From positions 1,550,001-1,614,000 of the forward strand of contig NZ_VSWH01000001.1 of the NCBI RefSeq assembly GCF_009602705.1: 64,000 nt of DNA, in the 5' to 3' direction. A program made the translations under genes and the position numbers. Below the pieces are notes generated by a model that did not search any database, was not told the DNA's origin, and saw only the letters and a list, made by a program, of their open reading frames with translations. Source of the DNA: Chryseobacterium vaccae (GTDB lineage Bacteria; Bacteroidota; Bacteroidia; Flavobacteriales; Weeksellaceae). This document shows, piece by piece, positions 16,617-26,056 of this stretch (position 1 is the stretch's first letter; the number at the start of each line of letters is the position of its first letter).

Positions 16617-17171
16617 CTAGTTTACATTTTCAAAATAATGGATCATGCCTACCTCAGGAAGATGACGGCTGGAAGTTTTCAGGGTAACTTCATTATTACT
16701 GCTACTTTCCAGAAATGAATTGCTGAATAAAGCATAGGAAGGCTGTTCTGCAAAATCATTCTTCAGCATTTGATGAGCTTCCACAACCGGCTTTCCATAA
16801 AGCTTTTTAAAATTCCCGATCTGGTACTGCGAAAATTTTCCGTAATGCACAATAAATTTCAGCGACAGATCAATAGATGTACTTAACGCTTTGCTCAATT
16901 CTTCAATCTTTTTATTAAAAGCATTCCGCATTTTCAAGAGCATTGCAGAAATATTTCCATAAGACGGATTTTCATCGTAACGGTAGAACAAAATAGCATC
17001 ACCTTCGATCTCCGAAATCTCGAAATAGCGCCCGTTCACATCAATCAATGTTGAAAGAAGCTGTCTCACAATATATTCTCCCGTATAAAGCTTTGTGTTG
17101 AACACAAATTCGGTAAACCCGCTGAAATCGGGGATAAGAATAATACCATCTTGTATATCTGCATTCTTCAT
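16617..17171 (-). CDS. DUF2652 protein, degenerate class III cyclase-like fold
   Basis: A 184-residue soluble protein. Its start, IILIPDFSGFTEFVFN, and the later EIEGDAILFYRY resemble the two metal-binding aspartate motifs of class III nucleotidyl cyclases (D15 and D58). The region LYGKPVVEAHQML matches the 'YGxxVNxAxRL' helix of active cyclases, but the Asn and Arg needed for catalysis are replaced (VVEAHQM). It is therefore probably not an active cyclase; it may bind a ligand or a nucleotide. The Bacteroidota family DUF2652 has this look, recognised from memory. It stands alone, with its own terminator. Confidence 0.7.
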   Translation of the reverse strand: MKNADIQDGIILIPDFSGFTEFVFNTKLYTGEYIVRQLLSTLIDVNGRYFEISEIEGDAILFYRYDENPSYGNISAMLLKMRNAFNKKIEELSKALSTSIDLSLKFIVHYGKFSQYQIGNFKKLYGKPVVEAHQMLKNDFAEQPSYALFSNSFLESSSNNEVTLKTSSRHLPEVGMIHYFENVN

Positions 17172-17186
17172 AATAGTATGGATTAA

Positions 17187-17220
17187 AAACCTGCTGCATC
17201 ATTACAGACGAAGCAGGTTT
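17187..17220 (-). terminator. Terminator of the RND efflux operon
   Basis: AAACCTGCT (17187-17195) pairs with AGCAGGTTT (17212-17220). On the minus strand the stem is followed by a run of T residues. Confidence 0.7.
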
Positions 17221-17229
17221 AATTTTACT

Positions 17230-18657
17230 TTATTGCCATCCGCCTCCTACCGCTCTGTAAAGCGTAGTAATGGCATTCAGTCTTTGAGCTTTCAGGGAAG
17301 CCAGATCAAGTTCCGTCTGAAGTTTATTCGTTTGGGCGATAATCACCTCAATGTACGTGGCTGAATTGTATTTAAACAGAATATCCGCTTTCTTTACCGC
17401 TTCATTCGATTTTACAACTAACCCTTCCGCTATTTTCTGCTGCTCTTCAAGCTTCTGGATCTGCACCAACGCATCGGAAACCTCTCCTACAGCCTTCAGT
17501 ACGGACTGTTTAAAACTGATCTCAGCCTGACCTGCCAATACTTTGGACTGTTCATACTGTGTTTTCAGCTGTTTTCCATTCAGAATAGGCTGTGCAATAG
17601 CTCCGGCAGCCATTCCGAATAGTGATCCGGGAATACTGAACCACTGGCTTGCCTGGAAAGCATTCAAACCACCCTGCGCTGTAATATTCAGTGAAGGATA
17701 CATGCTCATTTTTGCAACATGAATGGCTGCAGCACTTTTTCTTACTTCAAGCTCCGCACTTTTAATATCCGGCCTGTAACTTAATAATTCTGAAGGAATA
17801 CCCGTTGCCAGATGATCCGGTGACTGTACGTTATTCAGGCTTGCACTTCTCTCAATCCTGTCCGGCATGGAGCCCGTGAGCAGACTTAATGCATTTTCCT
17901 GAGTGGCTATAGAACTTTCTATCGCCGGAATGGATTTCAGGATCTGATCTTTTACAATTTCCTGCTGCTGTACTGCCAGGGCAGTGGTAAGCCCTAATTC
18001 CTGCTGTTTTGCTAAAAACTTCAGGGTGTTGTCTGCATAGGTAAGATTAGATTTTGTGATTTCCATCTGGGTATCCAGCATCAGGAGATTATAATATCCC
18101 TGCACTACAGAGGCCACAAGCTGAGTTTTAACAGCCTTGGCAGCTTCCTGTGTTTTAAGGTATTCTGTAAGAGCCTGCTCTTTTCTGCCTCTGATCTTTC
18201 CCCAGATATCCGCTTCCCACGAAAAATTGAGCGAGGCAGTATAGTCTTCCATATACCGTTTCCCCATAAACTGTCCGGCCATCATTCCGTTCATGCTGTT
18301 ATCCGAAGGTCTGCTGATATTCGCATTGAGACCACCGCTGATCACGGGAACATTTCCCCATTTGCTCTGGTTATAAGCTAATGACGCAAACTCTATCTGT
18401 TTTAAAGCAACAAGAAGGTCATTATTCTGTGTAACAGCTTTATCAATCAGGGCAACCAGAACCGGATCTTTGAAGAAATCCCTGTAGCTGGTTTTCGCGA
18501 TATTTTCCTGAGTATCTGTAGTAATGCTGTCACCTCTGAAAACCTCAGGCATTTTGACTTCCGGCCGTTCATATTTCTGAACCTTACAGGATACTGCCGC
18601 TCCTGAAATAAGTGCGATATAAGCTATATTTTTAATTGAATTCATTGTCATAATCAT
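17230..18657 (-). CDS. Outer-membrane efflux lipoprotein (TolC/NodT family)
   Basis: A 475-residue outer-membrane channel. The N-terminus holds a lipoprotein signal with lipobox GAAVSC, as in NodT/OprM proteins. Starts at codons 1, 3 or 5 (MIMTMNSIKN) cannot be told apart. Family landmarks are YRDFFKDPVLVALIDKAV, FSWEADIWGKIRGRKEQALTEYL, LLSYRPDIKSAELEVRKSAA and the C-terminal LFKYNSATYIEVIIAQTNKLQTELDLASLKAQRLNAITTLYRAVGGGW (broken up here by family motifs). It is the third gene of the operon and begins 6 bases after the RND pump, so it supplies the outer-membrane exit duct for that pump. Confidence 0.92.
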   Translation of the reverse strand: MIMTMNSIKNIAYIALISGAAVSCKVQKYERPEVKMPEVFRGDSITTDTQENIAKTSYRDFFKDPVLVALIDKAVTQNNDLLVALKQIEFASLAYNQSKWGNVPVISGGLNANISRPSDNSMNGMMAGQFMGKRYMEDYTASLNFSWEADIWGKIRGRKEQALTEYLKTQEAAKAVKTQLVASVVQGYYNLLMLDTQMEITKSNLTYADNTLKFLAKQQELGLTTALAVQQQEIVKDQILKSIPAIESSIATQENALSLLTGSMPDRIERSASLNNVQSPDHLATGIPSELLSYRPDIKSAELEVRKSAAAIHVAKMSMYPSLNITAQGGLNAFQASQWFSIPGSLFGMAAGAIAQPILNGKQLKTQYEQSKVLAGQAEISFKQSVLKAVGEVSDALVQIQKLEEQQKIAEGLVVKSNEAVKKADILFKYNSATYIEVIIAQTNKLQTELDLASLKAQRLNAITTLYRAVGGGWQ

Positions 18658-18663
18658 TTGGAT

Positions 18664-21600
18664 TTAATATTCCCAGTCGGCATCCGTTATCGTTTTTCCG
18701 CTCATCTTTTCATGCAAAGCCTGAAAGACTACAAAAAGTACCGGAACCACAAAAATCCCCAGTATTGTTCCGAAAAGCATCCCAGAAACGGCCGCATAAC
18801 CGATGGAATGGTTTCCTAGCGCAGAAGGTCCTACCACAAACAGCAACGGAAGAAGTCCCGTAATAAATGCCAGTGAAGTCATCAGAATTGGACGCAGACG
18901 TGCTTTTGCTCCTTCTACTGCCGAAGCGATCAGACTTTTCCCTGCTCTTCTTCTCTGGATGGCAAATTCTACGATCAGGATCCCGTTTTTGGCCAGAAGC
19001 CCGATCAGCATCACCAAAGCAATCTGTACGTAGATATTGTTGGAAAGATCTGCCAGTGTAATTCCTACAAATACCCCTGATAAACCTACCGGAATAGCGA
19101 TCAGAACGGCTAAAGGAAGTACATAACTTTCATACTGTGCGGAAAGAAGGAAGAATACGAACACGATACACAATCCAAAAATCATCACCGATTGTGAACC
19201 TGCGGAAACTTCTTCACGGCTCATTCCTTTATAATCATAGGTATATCCCGGAGGAAGAACCTGTTTGCCCACCTCTTCGATTGCGGCCATAGCCTGTCCT
19301 GTACTGAATCCCGGAGCCGGCATCACCGTTAAATTGGAAGAGTTGAACAGATTGAAACGGTCTACCACTTCAGCACCTGTTACCTGCTTTAAAGTAACTA
19401 ATGTGTTCACAGGAACCATTTCCCCTGAATTATTTTTCACGAAAATACCGTTCAGAGATTCTTTATCCTGTCTGGTTTCCGGAGTAGATTGTACCAATAC
19501 CCTGTAATACTTCCCGAACCTGTTGAAATCCGAAGACTGTATACTTCCGTAATATCCCTGCATTACGCCAAGCACATCAGCTACACTTACACCTAACTGG
19601 GCAGCTTTCACCTCATCTACAAGCACTTCAAACTGCGGATAGGTAACATCGAAGGTGGTAAATGCCACTGCTACTTCCGGTCTCTGCATCAAAGCGCCCA
19701 TCATTCCGTAAGAAATGTTTCCTAAATTCTGAAGTTCCCCGTTGGTACGGTCCTGAAGCACAAGCTCCATCCCGCTGGTATTTCCGAAACCATCTACCGT
19801 TGGTGTATTCAGCACAAGGAAATTGGCTCTTTTATCCTGCGAAAGCATTCCCTGAACCTGCCCGATAATATCATTGATATTACTCACTTTTCCTCTCTCC
19901 TCTCCTTTCTTCAGCTTTACGAAAATAGAGGCTGCTGAGGATGACATTGATCCGCTGAAGAGATTCAATCCATCTACGGAAATCACCTCATCTACAGCCG
20001 GATTTTTCATCAGAAGATCTTCCGTATCTGAAACCACTTTTGAGGTTCTGTCTTTTGAAGCTCCCGGTGCAAGATTGGCTGTTACAATAATAAAACTCTG
20101 GTCTTCATCCGGAATAAATCCTTTAGGGGTTGTCATTGACATCCAGGCAAAAAGCCCTCCGAAAACAAGAATAAGAACCATTGCTACCCATTTTCTTTTT
20201 AACAGGAACAACACCGATTTTCCGTAACGGAAGATCAGTTTGTTGAAGCTGGCATTAAAACCGGCAAAGAAACGGTCTTTGAAATTCATTTTCTCCTGAG
20301 CTCCTCCGTGGTTATGCTTCAGTAACAGGGCACATAAAGCAGGGCTCAGTGTTAAGGCATTCACCGCAGAAATAACAATGGCAATGGCCAGTGTTAAGGC
20401 AAACTGCTGGTAAAACAATCCTGTAGAGCCGCTCATAAATGCGACTGGTACGAATACCGCAGACATGATCAGGGTAATTGAAACAATCGCTCCTGTGATC
20501 TCACTCATCGCCGACATGGTTGCGGCCCTCGGGTTGAGTTTTTTATGTTCCATTTTAGCATGGACCGCTTCCACGACGACAATGGCGTCATCTACCACAA
20601 TACCAATGGCCAGTACCAAGGCAAATAACGTCAGGATATTGATTGAAAACCCGAAAATTTTCATAAAAAAGAATGTTCCTATAATGGATACCGGAACTGC
20701 AATGGCCGGAATTAAGGTGGAACGGAAATCCTGCAGGAAGATATACACCACAATAAATACCAGGATAAATGCTTCTATCAGGGTATGAATTACCTGATCG
20801 ATCGACTGGTCCAGTGCTTCTTTCGTTGCATAAGGAATTTCATAATTCATCCCTTGCGGGAACGATTTTTCCAGCTCTTTCATTCTTTCCTGAAGGGCAA
20901 TCTGCACTTCATTGGCATTAGATCCTGCCATCTGGAATATCGCCATCGTTACTGAAGGCTTTTTGTTATAATTGGAGGAAACCGTATAGCTGTACGCCCC
21001 AAATTCTACTTTTGCAATATCTTTCAATTTTAAAACGGAACCATCGCTCAAGGCTTTGATCGTAATATTCTCATATTGTTCAGGCTCTGTAAATTTTCCT
21101 TTGTAGCGGAGAACATATTCCATCGCTTCTTTACTTCTTTCCCCGAATCTTCCGGGTGCCGCTTCCAGGTTCTGAGACTGAATAGCACGGGAAACTTCTG
21201 CCGGGGTAAGATTATAGGAAGTCAGCTTATTCGGATCGAGCCATACCCTCATGGAGTAGTCTTTATTTCCATATACCATGGCATCTCCTACTCCTTTCAC
21301 CCTTTTCAGCTCGGGAACGATATTGATTTTAGCATAGTTTTCCAGGAAAAGATCATCCATAGTACCATCTTTACTGGTCAGAGAGACCATGGCGATCATA
21401 CTGTTCTGTCTTTTCAGCGTAGTGATCCCGGCCTGTACTACTTCTGCCGGAAGCTGGTTGGTTACCTGTGCTACCCTGTTCTGTACGTTAATGGCCGCCT
21501 GATCGGGGTCTGTTCCCAATTTAAAAATCACGGTAATGCTTAAAGTACCGTCATTACTTGCAGTGGACGTGATATAATCCATATTCTCCACCCCGTTGAT

Positions 21601-21804
21601 GGCATTTTCCAAAGGTGGTGCCACGGACCTCGCGATGGTTTCCGCGTTGGCTCCCGGATAAGCAGCCGTTACCATGACAGTAGGCGGTGCAATGTCCGGA
21701 AATTTGGTAATCGGCAGGCTTACCATACCGACGATCCCCAGAATGACAAGCAGCACGGAAATTACCGTTGCCAGTACGGGTCTTTTTATAATTCTTTTTA
21801 ACAT
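18664..21804 (-). CDS. RND multidrug efflux permease (HAE1/AcrB type)
   Basis: A 1046-residue inner-membrane pump, the full length for the HAE1 family. It begins MLKRIIKRPVLATVISVLLV and shows the periplasmic porter start (SLPITKFPDIAPPTVMVTAAYPGANAETI), the TM4 motif GIVVDDAIVVVEAV with the paired Asp residues needed for proton transfer, and a second-half GLLAKNGILIVEFA. It exports lipophilic drugs or metabolites by proton antiport. It is co-transcribed with the adaptor upstream (9 bases apart) and the exit duct downstream. The adjacent AraC gene is the likely regulator. Confidence 0.95.
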   Translation of the reverse strand: MLKRIIKRPVLATVISVLLVILGIVGMVSLPITKFPDIAPPTVMVTAAYPGANAETIARSVAPPLENAINGVENMDYITSTASNDGTLSITVIFKLGTDPDQAAINVQNRVAQVTNQLPAEVVQAGITTLKRQNSMIAMVSLTSKDGTMDDLFLENYAKINIVPELKRVKGVGDAMVYGNKDYSMRVWLDPNKLTSYNLTPAEVSRAIQSQNLEAAPGRFGERSKEAMEYVLRYKGKFTEPEQYENITIKALSDGSVLKLKDIAKVEFGAYSYTVSSNYNKKPSVTMAIFQMAGSNANEVQIALQERMKELEKSFPQGMNYEIPYATKEALDQSIDQVIHTLIEAFILVFIVVYIFLQDFRSTLIPAIAVPVSIIGTFFFMKIFGFSINILTLFALVLAIGIVVDDAIVVVEAVHAKMEHKKLNPRAATMSAMSEITGAIVSITLIMSAVFVPVAFMSGSTGLFYQQFALTLAIAIVISAVNALTLSPALCALLLKHNHGGAQEKMNFKDRFFAGFNASFNKLIFRYGKSVLFLLKRKWVAMVLILVFGGLFAWMSMTTPKGFIPDEDQSFIIVTANLAPGASKDRTSKVVSDTEDLLMKNPAVDEVISVDGLNLFSGSMSSSAASIFVKLKKGEERGKVSNINDIIGQVQGMLSQDKRANFLVLNTPTVDGFGNTSGMELVLQDRTNGELQNLGNISYGMMGALMQRPEVAVAFTTFDVTYPQFEVLVDEVKAAQLGVSVADVLGVMQGYYGSIQSSDFNRFGKYYRVLVQSTPETRQDKESLNGIFVKNNSGEMVPVNTLVTLKQVTGAEVVDRFNLFNSSNLTVMPAPGFSTGQAMAAIEEVGKQVLPPGYTYDYKGMSREEVSAGSQSVMIFGLCIVFVFFLLSAQYESYVLPLAVLIAIPVGLSGVFVGITLADLSNNIYVQIALVMLIGLLAKNGILIVEFAIQRRRAGKSLIASAVEGAKARLRPILMTSLAFITGLLPLLFVVGPSALGNHSIGYAAVSGMLFGTILGIFVVPVLFVVFQALHEKMSGKTITDADWEY

Positions 21805-21813
21805 GATTTTTTC

Positions 21814-22959
21814 TTACGATTTTTTCTGTTGCGCATTTTTCTTCTGTGCCGTTACGGGAGTTCCCGGCTGCAGCCTGTCGAATCCTGTGGCAATGTATTG
21901 GTCACCAGCTTTCAGACCTTTTGAAACAATAAAGTTATCTCCTGCTTTTCCGTTCACTTCTACCGGAAGCATCACTGCTTTTCCATCTTTAATGGTGAAT
22001 ACGAAGATCTTATCCTGAATGGTTCTTGTGGATGCAATCGGAAGAAGAACTACATTGCTGTAAAACTGATCGAGTATGATTTTCCCTGTATTTCCGCTTC
22101 TCAGAAGATTGTCCGGGTTGCTGAACTTCGCTCTTAAGGTAATGGAACCTGTTGTTTTGTTGAACTGGCCTTCCACCGCATCAATTTTTCCGGTCTGGGC
22201 ATATTTCTCACCTCCTGAAAGCAATAAAGAAACCGCAGGCGTATTTTTGATAATTTCATTAATACTGCTTCCTGCATTCTGCTTCTGGAAATTATTGAAA
22301 TCATTTTCACTCATGCTGAAATAGGTGTATACCTCATGAATATCGGATAGAAGGGTGATCGGCTCCTGGTTGGAAGGTGTCATCAGGCTTCCCAGACGGT
22401 AATTGAATCTTCCTATAAATCCGCTTACAGGAGCTTTAATAGTAGAGAAATTAAGATTAATCTTCGTTGATTCAATGGAGGACATCGCCTGGCTTACAGC
22501 TCCTCTTGCTCCATTATACGCAGCTTCCGCTTCTTTCACCTGAATATCGGAAACCATTTTGTTTTTCAACAGCTCTTTTTTACGGTCCAGGTCTATTTTA
22601 GATGTCGCTAATGCAGCCTGTGCGGTAATGAGGGCTGCCTGTGCACTTTTCAGCTGTTCACGGAATACCTGATCCTCAATTTTGAAAAGGGGCTGTCCCG
22701 CTCTTACATAATCTCCTTCATCTACAAAAATTCTGCTTAAATAGCCTGTTACCTGGGGACGGATTTCTACGTTGGAAACTCCTTCTACCGAGGCAGCATA
22801 TTCTCTGGAAACAGAGGCGTCTCCCTGCTTTACCGTTTCTACCGGAAGCTCAGGTGCCTGCTGCTGATAAGACTGATTGGGGTTACTTTTCTTACATCCC
22901 GCTAAAACAATAAGCGAGAGGAAAAGGATAGTGGATTTCTGGATAAAAAATCTCTGCAT
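21814..22959 (-). CDS. RND efflux periplasmic adaptor (MFP) lipoprotein
   Basis: A 381-residue membrane-fusion protein. The chosen start is the ATG at 22959 (MQRFFIQKSTILFLSLIVLAGC), which places a good lipobox (VLAGC) at the right distance; the ATG at 22989 would add ten charged residues before the signal. Landmarks are VSNVEIRPQVTGYLSRIFVDEGDYVRAGQPLFKI (lipoyl half, seen in parts), an Ala-rich coiled coil (QLKSAQAALITAQAALATSK), then INLNFSTIKAPVSGFIGRF and a beta-barrel ending. It bridges the pump and the exit duct in the periplasm and is the first gene of the operon. Confidence 0.93.
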   Translation of the reverse strand: MQRFFIQKSTILFLSLIVLAGCKKSNPNQSYQQQAPELPVETVKQGDASVSREYAASVEGVSNVEIRPQVTGYLSRIFVDEGDYVRAGQPLFKIEDQVFREQLKSAQAALITAQAALATSKIDLDRKKELLKNKMVSDIQVKEAEAAYNGARGAVSQAMSSIESTKINLNFSTIKAPVSGFIGRFNYRLGSLMTPSNQEPITLLSDIHEVYTYFSMSENDFNNFQKQNAGSSINEIIKNTPAVSLLLSGGEKYAQTGKIDAVEGQFNKTTGSITLRAKFSNPDNLLRSGNTGKIILDQFYSNVVLLPIASTRTIQDKIFVFTIKDGKAVMLPVEVNGKAGDNFIVSKGLKAGDQYIATGFDRLQPGTPVTAQKKNAQQKKS

Positions 22960-23053
22960 AACAATATTCCTTTTAAATTTACCGGGCAAAATTCGTCCGA
23001 AAAAAATTCAATAGAAATATTCAAAAAACCTCTTCTTTTGTCAAAAAGACCCC

Positions 23054-23154
23054 CTTATTTAGAAAAACATGAGAAATATCATTTATAGAGTACATAAATG
23101 ATAATATTTTATATTTTTAATCAAATTTACTGCTCTTATTTAGCAAAAAGACAT
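23054..23154. promoter_or_regulatory. Candidate AraC-type operator upstream of the efflux operon
   Basis: Two near-identical blocks, CTTATTTAGAAAAACAT (23054-23070) and CTTATTTAGCAAAAAGACAT (23134-23154), start 80 bases apart in the same orientation. Between them lies a perfect inverted repeat, CATTTAT (23080-23086) and ATAAATG (23094-23100). A minus-strand -7 box TAAATTTG lies at 23129-23122. Direct half-sites with a central palindrome fit binding of a dimeric AraC regulator, encoded next door. Confidence 0.45.
23122..23129 (-). promoter_or_regulatory. -7 box for the efflux operon
   Basis: The minus strand reads TAAATTTG, an exact TAnnTTTG. Transcription would start near 23115, giving a 5' untranslated region of about 155 bases. 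Confidence 0.45.
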
Positions 23155-23177
23155 CTAAAAATATAACCTACTGATTA

Positions 23178-24095
23178 TCAATACAAATCATCTTTACGAT
23201 ATTCCAGCGGAGATTTTCCGGCATGTTTTTTAAAAAATTTACTGAAGGATGCCTGATCAGAGAATTTAAGCTGTGCAGCCACTTCTCCTACATTCAGATT
23301 GGGGTTTTTAAGCAATAGCCGGGCTTCTACTGCCAGTACCTGATGAATAATGTCTCTGGGAGATTTAAACATGGTTTTATTGATCACTTTGGTCAGGTAT
23401 TTACGGCTGATAAAAAGTTTATCTGCATAGAACTGAACATTATGCTCTTCTTTAAAATGCTCCTGTACCAGAATGAAAAAACTGGTAGTAAGCTCATCTT
23501 CCCGGAGCGTTACCTGATGTGGTTTTTCTATTTTTTTGAAGTAGTTATCAATTTCATAGATCACCAATGAGAAGTGATGCCAGATCATTTCATTGAAGTA
23601 ATAATCATCTTTTTCTGTATTATTCAGGGCTTTTAATTCATCCAGGTGAAAGTTCATTTTCCGGTACAGATCCGGTTCGTTCCTGATAATGTGGGTAGGA
23701 TCTGATGACAGGCTTTTCATTACGTGATTAGACTTATAGTTAAACCCGGCCTGAGAAATAAAATCCATGGAAAAGAAAATATATTTGGATTTGTAATCAT
23801 CGGCAATCTTTTCTACCCAGAATGTTTCTGACATGGGACAGAAAACAACATCTCCTTTAGCCACCTCATAGCTTTCATCATAAAGTCTGAAACGAATATC
23901 TCCCTGCTGCACCAGAAAAATACAGAAATAATCTGAACGGTAAGGGGTATTCAGTTTGACAGCATAGCTGGCTTTATCAATCTCCATAACTACAAATTCT
24001 TTCACACGAAGATCAAACTCCACCTGTTCGAGAAGCTCTTCAAAAGTGAATATGGAAACGAATTCCGGTAATGCTGCTGCTGATTTTTTAGGCAT
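23178..24095 (-). CDS. AraC-family transcriptional regulator
   Basis: A 305-residue regulator. The N-terminal cupin-like half includes YFCIFLVQQGDIRFRLYDESYEVAKGDVVFCP, which fits an effector-binding barrel. The C-terminal double helix-turn-helix reads VQFYADKLFISRKYLTKVINKTMFKSPRDII then VGEVAAQLKFSDQASFSKFFKKHAGKSPLEYR, the classical AraC signature. It is in the same direction as the efflux operon that starts 220 bases further, and the gap holds paired direct repeats, so it is the likely activator or repressor of the pump. Confidence 0.9.
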   Translation of the reverse strand: MPKKSAAALPEFVSIFTFEELLEQVEFDLRVKEFVVMEIDKASYAVKLNTPYRSDYFCIFLVQQGDIRFRLYDESYEVAKGDVVFCPMSETFWVEKIADDYKSKYIFFSMDFISQAGFNYKSNHVMKSLSSDPTHIIRNEPDLYRKMNFHLDELKALNNTEKDDYYFNEMIWHHFSLVIYEIDNYFKKIEKPHQVTLREDELTTSFFILVQEHFKEEHNVQFYADKLFISRKYLTKVINKTMFKSPRDIIHQVLAVEARLLLKNPNLNVGEVAAQLKFSDQASFSKFFKKHAGKSPLEYRKDDLY

Positions 24096-24176
24096 CGGAA
24101 GTGAAATTATATGCTAAATTAGGGGATTTTTGTGAAAAAGCGAAAGCCAATAGTAGGTTAACTGATAGCTGACAGC

Positions 24177-24923
24177 TTATACTTCAACAAAAAGCTCTTT
24201 ATCATAGCCGTTGTATTTTTCATCAATATAACCGTGAGGATTACAAATGACTTCGGTGGCACCGATCTTATATCTGCACGGGGTATGGATATGCCCGTGA
24301 ATCCAGTATAAAGGCTCATAATCCATGATCAGATCCTCAAGGTCAGAAGCGTAAGCAGCTGTAAGAGGATCTTTGCTGTAATGTTCAGGAACGGATTTTA
24401 TACTTGGCGCGTGGTGGGTAACGATTATATTTTTCAGACCCGCTGATTCTTCAAGGTTTTCTTTCAGCCAAAGTTTTGAAAACTGATGAATTTTAAAGGT
24501 GTCAATGGTCCTCATTTTTGAATAGGAAGGATCACGGCGGATCATTTTGTAGTCGTTCATTTTTGACTGACAAAGCATTCCGTATTGTACGGGGTTTCCA
24601 AAAATGGAAAAGTCGGTCCAGAGTGTGGCCCCGTGAAAACGTATTCCGTCAATATCTACTGAGGAATTTTCAAGAACAAAAACAGAAGAGTTTTCTGCTG
24701 CAGCTTTGATCTTATTCAGTGTTTTTGGATAGGAACCTTTATAATATTCATGATTTCCCAAGACATAGATGACCGGCTTATTCTGAATCTTAGATTTGAT
24801 CCATTCTATCCCTTTTGTCCCCAGGTTAATATCTCCCGCTAACACCACAAGATCTGCACTGCTGAAGTCAAGATCAGTAAATCCGAATTCCTGATGAAGA
24901 TCGCTGATGATCTGTATTTTCAT
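24177..24923 (-). CDS. Calcineurin-like metallophosphoesterase
   Basis: A 248-residue soluble phosphoesterase. It carries the five metal-binding blocks: IISDLHQEF (D-x-H), LVVLAGDINLG (GD), YVLGNHEYY (GNHE), IVTHHAPS and WIHGHIHTPC (GHxH). The start at 24923 (MKIQIISDLH) puts the first strand at the N-terminus as usual; the ATG at 24947 adds eight unlikely residues. Members hydrolyse phosphomonoesters, cyclic nucleotides or nucleotides with two metal ions; this one cannot be assigned a substrate. It stands alone. Confidence 0.9.
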   Translation of the reverse strand: MKIQIISDLHQEFGFTDLDFSSADLVVLAGDINLGTKGIEWIKSKIQNKPVIYVLGNHEYYKGSYPKTLNKIKAAAENSSVFVLENSSVDIDGIRFHGATLWTDFSIFGNPVQYGMLCQSKMNDYKMIRRDPSYSKMRTIDTFKIHQFSKLWLKENLEESAGLKNIIVTHHAPSIKSVPEHYSKDPLTAAYASDLEDLIMDYEPLYWIHGHIHTPCRYKIGATEVICNPHGYIDEKYNGYDKELFVEV

Positions 24924-25148
24924 ACGGCAAAAGTAAAATATAATCACCAGAAGTAAAAATATGGCTATCTAGGCCGTTATATTAGAAACAGTATAAATTA
25001 AAGTACACTTAATCCCTACAGGAAATTAACTCTATGCTGATTATTTATATTTAATAGAAAAATAGATATATTCCTTATTTGAGCAGAGGAAAACTAGATT
25101 TTCTCAGCAGATTAAATTGATTGCATATATTTTTATTGATTATAAAAC

Positions 25149-25196
25149 GATTAAAAACAGTATAGTCCATTTTAGACTCTACCGTTGGTTTTCTGG
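25149..25196 (-). pseudogene. Remnant of a TonB-receptor-like plug domain
   Basis: Over 47 bases (25150-25196) it matches the 14275-16422 barrel gene (16261-16307) at 44 positions. On the minus strand it encodes SRKPTVESKMDYTVFN, against ARKPTVESKVDRTVFN in the intact gene. The homology stops abruptly at 25197, where AGGCTGTCTCAAAAGGACAG begins, a string that looks like an insertion-sequence end (from memory). No receptor remains on either side. Confidence 0.7.
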
Positions 25197-25228
25197 AGGC
25201 TGTCTCAAAAGGACAGTCTTTTTTCTTT

Positions 25229-26008
25229 TTATTCAGTTGGTTTATTTTCCCATTCAAAATTTTTCTCTATACCTAACCTATTGGTGCTGTATTGAATTTT
25301 GGCACCTGGAGGAAGGGTCTCTATAATTTCTTTATTATTTTTTAAAAGTAGCTGGTCTTTAAGCTCTGTAAATTTGTTCATTTCAATTTTTGGATATTGT
25401 TTAAATGACGGTGTTAAATTGATATTTTCTTTATAATCAATTTCGATCTTTTCTGCTTTCCAAATATTATACGCCTTGTTATCAACTCTAATATCTAAAA
25501 TAAGTCCAGGTAAACCATAAAATTTAAATGGCCCAGCAGAATAAGGGAGATCTTTTGCAAAGTACGCAGTTATATTTGAACCTCTAAAATTCGTAGTGGC
25601 TTTAAAACATTCATATCCTAAAATTTTCTTTCTGCTGCTTTTTTCTATGGTCCATATCGGCTTGGGAACATTATCATGTATAAAATAGTTATCATTAGGA
25701 TCATTTCCATTTACAGTACCAGTAAAGAAAAAATCTTTTGTGTTCTGATCCTTGTTTATAGTAGACATATAGTAAAATGCTCTTGTAATTTTTGACGGCT
25801 TAAAAGCGGTTATTGTACCGCTCGATGTATTCTGATTTCTGAATTGAATAAGTGAATCCTGTCTTGACATAACTTTATTATTATCAATATATAGGTCTTC
25901 ATAAAGCGTTGCAATCTCTGAGCGGACGTTTAAATACTTTACGTGGATTTTTTGTGAAAACCCAAGTCCCGATATTAATACTAAGCTTAAAAATATAATG
26001 TTTCTCAT
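25229..26008 (-). CDS. GLPGLI family exported protein
   Basis: A 259-residue protein with a Sec signal (MRNIIFLSLVLISGLGFSQ). It contains the family-defining stretch FKFYGLPGLILDI at about residue 165-177. The order is the usual one: an N-terminal 'K-V-x-Y' strand, a central WTIEKSSRKKILGYECFKA segment (the Cys-containing 'GYxCxKA' motif) and an ITAYFAKDLPYSAGP turn before GLPGLI. The family is common in flavobacteria, often next to TonB receptors. Its function is unknown. Here the adjacent sequence holds only the remnant of a receptor gene (25149-25196), so a former partner may have been lost. Confidence 0.88.
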   Translation of the reverse strand: MRNIIFLSLVLISGLGFSQKIHVKYLNVRSEIATLYEDLYIDNNKVMSRQDSLIQFRNQNTSSGTITAFKPSKITRAFYYMSTINKDQNTKDFFFTGTVNGNDPNDNYFIHDNVPKPIWTIEKSSRKKILGYECFKATTNFRGSNITAYFAKDLPYSAGPFKFYGLPGLILDIRVDNKAYNIWKAEKIEIDYKENINLTPSFKQYPKIEMNKFTELKDQLLLKNNKEIIETLPPGAKIQYSTNRLGIEKNFEWENKPTE

Positions 26009-26056
26009 ATTACGTTTAAAAATGGGAAATTAATATTAATTTCCCATATTATTTTT

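Noticed and set aside
18803..20788. Several plus-strand frames of 60-117 codons within the RND pump gene
   Set aside because: They are antisense shadows of a conserved coding frame.
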